From contig JAAOMT010000038.1 of NCBI GenBank assembly GCA_016748015.1, positions 24,527 to 52,383 on the forward strand: a stretch of 27,857 bases of DNA, given 5' to 3'. The stretch's first letter is position 1. Each line of letters starts with the position of its first letter. The translations under genes and the position numbers were made by a program. The notes under the pieces are model-generated. The model worked only from the letters and a program-made list of their open reading frames with translations, searched no databases and had not been told where the DNA came from. Origin of the DNA: Geosiphon pyriformis (Eukaryota; Glomeromycota; Glomeromycetes; Archaeosporales; Geosiphonaceae). Positions 20,784-27,857 of this stretch are shown here, one piece after another.

Positions 20784-21228
20784 AAATTTTTTAGCTTTGA
20801 TTAGTTTTAATATAAGCATTATCGGCATTTGATATGACGCAGATTTTGTGTTCAAAATTATGGTTTTATTTAAATTTATATGCAAAATACATGCTTCAAA
20901 GATCATTTCTTTTTTTATGAAAAACTAGCTGAAAAATTATTTAAGTATAATGAAGAGAGTTCTCATATTTCAATATTCGTGTGTGTTAATTCAAAAAATC
21001 TTGGATATTCCGATGAGAAGAGATTTTCATGGGAACATTAACATTTTTTTAAAAAAGCGTATTTTGCTTTTTTATTTAGCACTTTAGTCTTCTATAAAAT
21101 GTTCCATTCTTGATATTAAATATTAAAGCGACAAGTTAAGCTCCTTTTACTTTACCAAAAAGGAGTTTCAAATTTCAAAATAATAATCTAATTTTTAATT
21201 TACTATATATTGAAAACTTGGAAGGCTA

Positions 21229-21435
21229 CTAGAAACTTTCCTTTCTCCCAACGATTTTGAAATTTTTAACCAAGATCAAGAATCTATGAGATTGATGAAC
21301 TTGAAGACTTGGATCTAGTTTTTTACTATACCAGAGGTTCCCATTTTGCCTATTAATCCAAGTGCTACTAACCGAGATTTACTCAACACTCTTTACTCAA
21401 ATAATGTTCAAACTCAACAAGCTGAACGTATATAA
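21229..21435 (+). pseudogene. Decayed gene, copy B of the same family
   Basis: 21229-21284 reads LETFLSPNDFEIFNQDQES, aligned with copy A FLTSQ...NFNIFNDGQE. 21285-21356 reads YEIDELEDLDLVFYYTRGSH then FAY and TAA, aligned with ENVDQHEDVDIIFHYRDSNF then AS and TAA. The frame from 21343 reads ILPINPSATNRDLLNTLYSN, aligned with ILPVNLSVTH. The substitutions in the ED-D-F-Y segment are mostly conservative (V/L, I/L, I/V, H/Y), suggesting the copies diverged while that frame was still selected. The DNA over the TTTTGCC...TTAAT junction is also conserved. Family unknown. Confidence 0.55.
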
Positions 21436-21993
21436 TGCTTTAATTTTCTAATTTTTTTTGAATTTAATTCATTAATGTATGACAATTTTTTGCCTACAAA
21501 TTTTTTCTCAAAATTTTTTTTTGATTCAATTTATGTTTGGTTTGACTATATTGCTTAATAAAAAATTGATAATTTTAAATCTATTTTTAAATTTGTATTT
21601 TTAAGTCGTATTAATTACAAACTTTTATTTCTCTACATTTTTAATATTGGAAAAATTGGACAAAAATTAGCATATACATGTGTAAAACTTCTTTTTTACT
21701 TTTTATACAATTTGGATTAAATGATATCTAAAAAAATTCTATTTGATAGACTTTATTTTCACTATTTTTTTAATGAAATTAATTTGCTACCTTGTACAGA
21801 ATTCACATTTGACATCAATGTTATTTCAATGAACGCAACAGACAAAAGCTATTACGCTTCTAAAATAAGGATGAAAGTTCGGTGTCAAAATTAAGTAATA
21901 CACAAAGCAACCTATCTCAACTGTGCGATAGAACGTCAAAAAGTTGGAAAAACTAGCTTGTCATATCATAGATACTAATTTATTTTGAAACAG

Positions 21994-22142
21994 GAGTTGG
22001 GAATACTTGGCAACAAATGGAACTTTCAATGTGATAACGATCCCAAGCATACAAATCGAGTAGTTAAAATGTAACTAAAGTTATTGACTGCCATCTACAT
22101 CCTACTGAAAAAAATATATGAGTGATCGTCAAACATAGATGA
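21994..22142 (+). mobile_element. Second Tc1/mariner transposase fragment
   Basis: ELGILGNKWNFQCDNDPKHT (21994-22053) is the Tc1 motif around the second catalytic Asp (FQQDNDPKHT; Asp at 22033), followed by NRVVKM and TAA. One frame over, HLHPTEKNI-TGA-VIVKHR (22092-22139) matches PDLNPIENIW-x-x-x-K, with the catalytic Glu at 22107 and Trp replaced by TGA. It differs from the first remnant (DNDPKHT type rather than DNAP), so it is from another Tc1 subfamily. The N-terminal two thirds were not found. Confidence 0.8.
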
Positions 22143-22180
22143 TTTCGGAACGAAGAATGAAATTCTTCGTTCCGAAATCA
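22140..22180. repeat. Perfect 19-bp inverted repeat (hairpin, 3-nt loop)
   Basis: TGATTTCGGAACGAAGAAT (22140-22158) is followed by GAA and then its exact reverse complement (22162-22180). It lies immediately beyond the second Tc1 fragment and is less AT-rich than its surroundings. Confidence 0.95.
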
Positions 22181-22183
22181 ATT

Positions 22184-22199
22184 CAACGCCGCGGCGTTG
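22184..22199. repeat. 16-bp GC-rich perfect palindrome
   Basis: CAACGCCGCGGCGTTG, bracketed by a looser AATCAA (22177-22182) / TTGATT (22204-22209) pair. It starts four bases after the 19-bp hairpin. Confidence 0.95.
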
Positions 22200-22367
22200 C
22201 GAGTTGATTATCGAGAGTGAAGGCGAAAGAATCGCATGTTAAATAAAAATCTATTGCTTTCTAACAATATATTTGTCCATATGGTTGCATGTGCCTAATA
22301 ATTTTTTGTTACCCACTGCATTTGTGATTTTGCCAAAATCGAAAAACCAAATTCCCGAGTAACACAA

Positions 22368-22391
22368 GTTTTGTGGTTTTGTGGTTTTGTG
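22368..22391 (+). repeat. 8-bp tandem repeat, three copies
   Basis: Three perfect copies of GTTTTGTG. Confidence 0.85.
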
Positions 22392-23033
22392 TATCATGTA
22401 AGAAATTAAACGAGTCTTACACTCAACAATTTTTCCTAAATTACAAATGCAGCTTCCAAATGGCCTTTTTAGGGAAATTAAAATTTAGAGCCATCACCGG
22501 GGAGCTTTACAAAATACACGATTAATAATAAAAAATATTTAAAATTATTTGTCTTCTCAATATAAATATAAATTTTTAATGGTTCTAAATTAAATTTGGT
22601 ATTACACAATTAAGCAGTAGCAATTTAAAAATAGTAAATAAGATTGTGCATTTAAATGCGGCTGAATCATATAAAATGTGAACTAATGACAATAAATATG
22701 ATCCATTATTCACTAGATGTTTTACTTAAAGAGATTCTTGTGCGCTTCCAGAAAAATTTATCAATGTGAATATGAATGGATGAGATTATTCGATTAACTC
22801 AAGTGGAGATGAAGCAAAACATCAAGATTTTTAAATATATCGCATTTATTTTCTACTTTATTTAATAGATATAAGATCATTTTCAGTTGGTAATTATAAT
22901 TATATTTGTTATCTATAAGATTATTATAGCAGATTTTTTATACATAAATATTTTAACAGAAAGAATAAATAAAATTTATTTTTTGTTGTGACAATAAAAA
23001 ATTTTTATAACATCAGTTGTTACAAATTTAATT

Positions 23034-23049
23034 TTTCCTGGCCAGGAAA
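23034..23049. repeat. 16-bp palindrome TTTCCTGGCCAGGAAA
   Basis: A perfect palindrome centred on a GGCC, in an otherwise A/T-only stretch. It may be a transposon end or a protein-binding site; no partner copy is in the window. Confidence 0.85.
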
Positions 23050-23798
23050 CAAAAATAACTAATAATGTTTGAATCACAAAATTGTATTAAGTGTGTTGAT
23101 AATGTAGTTGAAAACAAATTAAAGAAATATTAAAAAAAATTAGCTATGAATATTCAACTAATTAATTACCATATATTTTACTCTTTAAAATAAAAATTGT
23201 TTATCAAGATAAAAAATTATTAATGAATTATTTAATAAACTGCTTGATATAAATTCAAAATTTTAAATTAATAATTAAATTAATATGTCAATGTTTATTT
23301 TTAAATTTTTAAAATAGCAAAGTAAAAACTAATTTTTTTATTGTTTTTGATAAATATAAGCTAAAGTAATGAAAAAGCTTGTTTTTCACCTAAATAAAAT
23401 TATTATTATTTTAATGCTTTATTGACGGATATAATAAATGCGGATCATGCTTTTCTCACACGTGATCAGCAATCCGATTAACAAAAATATAATGTTAATA
23501 ATGATAAAATGTTTTAATTTAAATAAATTGCTTTGTATATTTTTAAGGTATAATGTTTTTTATGATTAATATTTGAATCTTAAAATAATAAATTTTAATA
23601 TTATAAATTGGTATTTTTATTTTCAATTAAACATTTTATAAAAAAAGGTTTTTACATTGTTACAAAAATGATTTATTGGTATTTTTAAATATTTCCGAAT
23701 TTCTATTTTAATGCTTTTATTGAAAATCGGTTTGCAAGTTGCTCTTTGTTGCAATAATTTTTTTTTAATAATGCTGATGATGGCTTATACTATTAGAA

Positions 23799-23963
23799 AT
23801 GGCTTATTATTCACAAGAAGCATACTGTCTAACTGATGAAAATGGGAAAATTGGAAATGGAATTGTTTTATATGCAATAAAATTTAAATGTTTTTTTGAA
23901 AATTACTTTTGTAATTGTTTGAGGTATGCAAGAAGTTTTTTTGGACCTAAGTCTATTAAATAA
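23799..23963 (+). CDS. Small open reading frame (54 aa), hypothetical
   Basis: ATG 23799 to TAA 23961. It reads MAYYSQEAYCLTDENGKIGN then a Cys/Phe-rich second half. The first 27 residues look protein-like; the rest follows the local base bias. It could be an exon fragment. Confidence 0.22.
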   Translation: MAYYSQEAYCLTDENGKIGNGIVLYAIKFKCFFENYFCNCLRYARSFFGPKSIK

Positions 23964-26900
23964 AATATGAAATTAAATACATAAAAAAACTATTTTATTA
24001 AAAACTTGGAAATAGTTGATTATTTAAAAAAATTATGTTTAAAATAATAGTTATAAGTCTTTTTTTATGTTTTAACAAAATGTGATTTAACTATTTAAAC
24101 ACATTCAACATATAGATACTCCATATTATACATGACTTATGTGCTCTTTACATGTAATCAACCATTTGAACTTACATCAAAATAACATTAAATTAAGTAT
24201 TGAAACTTTTTTAGATGCTTTTATTTTCTTAACAAAACTGTTTCAATGAAAATAGACTTAATTTTTCAAGTTTTTTTACTTTTTTGTTGTATTTCAGTGT
24301 AAAATTTAAAACATAAAATCAAGATTGATAATTAATCCAAATAAATATTATAAAACCAGCCAAATTAACTACAAATTTAATTACACTATAAATATGAATT
24401 TGTCTTATTTCTGTTTTTATATTAAATATATTAGCAACTTGTAATTTAGAAAATTAACTAATAATTTAAGCATATAAAAACAACTTAATAAATTAATTAA
24501 GGCGATTTTTTTTGGATTAAACAATTTAAAAATTTTTTTTAGCAAGACTAAACAAGTAGTTTTCAAATTTTATTAAACATAAATTTATCAGTTTTAATAA
24601 CAATAATATAAGTGTTTTTTAAGTTTTAAAAGTCACAATTATATATTTTTGATAGTAATTAAACTTAAGTAATTAAATAATACAATATGATTTATTACAA
24701 ATTTGGTTAATTATATCATTAATTTCATGTATTGTAAAATTAAAAAAGATCTTAAAAGTGTTTTTAAAACAATAATCTTTTTTTGATTTAAAAATCAAAA
24801 TTTTAATGCCATTTTTTTTACAAACTAAAGTCTTAAAATAAATTATAGCATATTATTACAAATTAACAGATTTTATCTTAATAATAACAATATTAAAAAA
24901 TATATCAAAAGCTATTACAAAGCATAATAGCAATAAAGTTAAAATAAAAATAAAAATTATAGCAAATTTTAATTTTTTTTTAAGAATTTTAATTTTTAAA
25001 TCAGTATATTTGTAAGAATAGCCAATTTTTTGTAATGTTTTATTTAAGTTAAAATGCTTTATAAAAATTTTTATTTTTAGATTATTTTTTATTATATTCA
25101 TTATATAAATATGTTGATTCTGTCTTTTTTGTATTAAAAAAATATGCTAATTTTTGGTTTAAAACCTAATATCAATTTAAAATGTATTTTAATATTGATT
25201 TTTACTTTAAATATTTTAATTTTGCAAGTTATCATTTTTGAATAATTAAATATCAGTTTAAATTAAAATTCAAAATATAGTAAATATTAATCTATTAGAA
25301 ATTAATATTAATTTTAAAATTATTAAAATTTGAAGTTCAATAATAATTTTTAATAATAAAAAAGAAAAATAATTGTTTTAATGTTAAAATAAATAAAAAA
25401 TTGAAGAGCTATATTTTTTTCAAACTTTCAAGTATTAAAACAATTTTATTTAAAAATTTGAATTTAACTAAGATACTCAAATACTAAAATACTATTTCTA
25501 AAAGAAGAAAAGCTTTTTTTTTATACATAATTTATGTAATTCTAAATAAAATCTTAGAATTCTTAATTTACATTAAAATATTTATACATTGCACAGAAAT
25601 TTTGCTGAATTTTGGTCTAACTACATGAATTTCAATAAATTTGGCATGCTTTTTACTGTTTTAAAAGAATTTGTAGTATTGTATATAATCTAAATGCCAC
25701 ATTTAGTTACTTTTTGTAAATCAGTGCTAATTTTCTTTAAAATTATTAGATAATAATAAATAAATAATTTAATTAATAATTTGAAAATGAATAATTAAAA
25801 AATATATCATTTTCAAATAATAAAAGTTCATCATATTTTTGAAAACGAAGTTGTAAAACATTAAAACTGTACTTTTAATTTTAATATTTTGTTAATATGA
25901 TTGATTGTAATTGTGAATTTAAGGTTTCATACTTGGTCTTTTTTTGAAGAAAGTCATGGATAGCTATTAATCTCAGAGCTAGAAGAGTTTTTTTTTATTT
26001 TCAAATTATAAAAGTTTTTTATAAAAAGCAAATTTAAGCGCATTTTGCTTAAAGTCATTCTTGCCAGTTTCAACAAAAAATAATGCGTTTGTAAGAGCTT
26101 TTATTTCAATAGCTTTTTTAATATTTAGCACCAATTTATATTTTGAAATTTCATAGGAGCAATTCTGACTTTCCTTTTTTTTGTGAACCAAGATTTGATC
26201 GGTTAGTACTAAGAAAAATTATAATGCTGTTGATGATTAACAAATCTAAAAATTATTTTTGTTTGGTGTGTATGATATTTGAAAAAGATATAGGCAAAAT
26301 GATCTCTTGAATAAATAAAGTGGCCAAAAAAGCTATCATTTTATTACTCAACTCAACGGGAAGTTTTATATGATTTCCGGGAATGAATTATTATTTAGAA
26401 AATATAATGTATTTGGAATTATTAATTAGGAATGAATTTACTTTTTCAAGTTAGAAGAAATCTCTGAATTTCAAGGAGATTAAATTTTTTCAATAGTTTC
26501 AAACTCCAAACTTATATTTAGAAAATTCGCAATTTATAGTAAGAAAAATGTAACACTTTTAGAGAATTAATTATGTATTAATCTTAGATTAAAATTTATT
26601 TTCTGCTCAGCCATTAGGTTAAAGAAAATCAGAATCAACGAAGCTGACAATGACAGAAATTCAATAAATTTTTTGTATACAAAGTAATGAGTTTGCGTTT
26701 TAAATTTATAAAAAATCTTAATATATAGAAAATATGGAACTTTATATCACCTCTCACCAGTTGCTAAATTTGCATGTTTCTATGTGTTTTTTTACTCAAT
26801 AGTAAACAAGGGAGCCAGTGAGTTCTCGTCAGCAATTTAGTAATAAAGATTAGGGAAAATTTACTTTTTTGACTTTGCAACTTAAATGTTTACTATTGAA

Positions 26901-27316
26901 AAACAAATTGGTTTAGAAATTTAATTTATATTAATGTTTGAACCTTAACCCGAATAAATAGTTTTACAAATAGTAGATATAAAAGTTTTTAATTATTTAA
27001 AAGATTTATGAAAAAATTCTTTGAAAAATATGTGAAATATTATTCTGAGAATTTTATAGCATACAGGGAAGATTTCAAAGCATTTATTTAAGATTTGAAC
27101 ACCTCATGTAGAGAAAGGTATTAAAACCGAGATAAATTTGAATATCATTTGGAAAATTGAGACAAAAAAATAGCTTAATTATACTTTGCTTTTATAAGTT
27201 TTAACCTTAGTACAAAATAATATGAATAATGTCTCATTTTTTTATTTTAAGAGTATAGCAGATACTTTGGGGTTATAGTTTTTAATGAAATTCTATGTAA
27301 ATAGCAACTTATGTAA

Positions 27317-27763
27317 TTATTTAAACCATATACGTGGAAATATTTGCTTTGGGGAGTAATTGTTGAGGACGATGCAATTTCTACTAATGACAGAATAACC
27401 GATACCGGAATTTGGGAGTTCTCCCATTTCTGCGGAGATCGGCCTTTTGCAGATGTCCCACATGAAGGTCACTTTAGCATCCATCAGTGGGAATTAAAAC
27501 CCTGGGATAAAGATCCAAAGAAAAGACCAAACTGCCTTTAAACTAAATGAAACTTTTAATCGATGGATTACCGATATTTGTGATAATCCTTTACCGACAC
27601 TCATTCCCAACAGTTTGCTATAATTGAGGAATATAGATGGGTTATTCTAAGATCAAGCGATAATAAGTTTTTGCAAAAAACCAGTTACTTTGGAGAAATT
27701 TTTAATAAACCATTTATGAGAGTTTGCAAATTTAAGAAATCAATTTTTTGGATTTTATTTTAA
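27317..27763 (+). pseudogene. Coding remnant or frame-broken exon at the right edge
   Basis: Three consecutive open pieces join in order. The frame from 27317 reads LFKPYTWKYLLWGVIVEDDA, TDTGIWEFSHFCGDRPFADV and PHEGHFSIHQWELKPWDKDP to TAA 27539. The next frame (about 27522-27618) reads TAFKLNETFNRWITDICDNP and LPTLIPNS. The first frame returns at 27611 with QFAIIEEYRWVILRSSDNKF and YFGEIFNKPFMRV to TAA 27761. Base composition is clearly coding-like, with Trp, His, Asp and Pro enriched compared with the surroundings. There is no ATG at the start (an in-frame ATG-TAA precedes it at 27311), so the 5' end is missing or in an upstream exon. The two shifts compensate each other, so sequencing indels could also explain them. 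Family not recognised. Confidence 0.5.
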
Positions 27764-27857
27764 TTTCGTTAATATATTTAAAGAAATTCCATTTTCTTTT
27801 AATTAAAATTTGCATTCTTTTAATTTTTTTAAAAATTTTGTTTAGCAAAATATTTTT

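Larger units (their letters stand above)
22400..27316. other. Gene desert, the most AT-rich part of the window
   Basis: Long runs of A/T-only words and almost no protein-like frames. The minus-strand open runs at 24856-25101 and 26006-26191 are Lys/Ile/Phe-rich and I do not call them. The only marked items are the palindrome at 23034-23049 and the small frame at 23799-23963. Confidence 0.5.

Noticed and set aside
24856-25101. Minus-strand 81-codon hydrophobic frame
   Set aside because: Almost entirely Ile/Lys/Phe/Leu/Asn, as expected from A/T-only DNA; no GC-richer codons or motif.
26006-26191. Minus-strand 61-codon frame
   Set aside because: Some protein-like residues, but no homology, promoter or composition shift; too weak to annotate.

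Overview
This is about 28 kb of very AT-rich (roughly three quarters or more A+T), gene-poor eukaryotic DNA. The best guess for the source is an arbuscular mycorrhizal fungus (Glomeromycotina) or a close Mucoromycota relative. The reasons are an intronless fungal MATA_HMG-type HMG-box gene (a family expanded in these fungi), decayed Tc1/mariner transposons, long ATT/AAT microsatellites, and scattered broken reading frames in AT-rich spacer. The organism assignment is inference; there is no rRNA, tRNA or other marker gene here.

Only two genes look intact, both on the minus strand. The first, at 4614-5231, is a 205-residue HMG-box protein. The second, at 10229-11785, is a 518-residue, mostly disordered, probably nuclear protein. 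Its C-terminal 65 residues or so look like a helix-turn-helix followed by a basic helix, faintly like a CUT domain. Its longest frame begins at a TTG; the first ATG is seven codons further in.

The rest is spacer with remnants. Broken coding regions occur at 121-882, 2980-3543 (secreted-type protein with a signal peptide), 5508-5767, 8436-8810 (with a 69-bp in-frame tandem repeat), 17281-17709, 19958-20783 plus 21229-21435 (two related copies), and 27317-27763 (at the right edge). Two Tc1/mariner transposase remnants are recognisable from their catalytic motifs, at 16256-16815 and 21994-22142. In several remnants TGA stands where tryptophan is expected, most clearly in the Tc1 motifs.

The remaining content is microsatellites, one 25-bp minisatellite, several palindromes and inverted repeats (a 19-bp-arm hairpin next to a GC-rich 16-bp palindrome at 22140-22199 stands out), a 69-N assembly gap at 14456-14524, and an exact 19-bp Tn5/Nextera mosaic end at 19896-19914 that is almost certainly library adapter left in the assembly. 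I found no CRISPR array, tRNA or rRNA and no coherent multi-gene system. The most original items are the 518-residue orphan regulator candidate, the duplicated unknown remnant family, and the compound palindrome.
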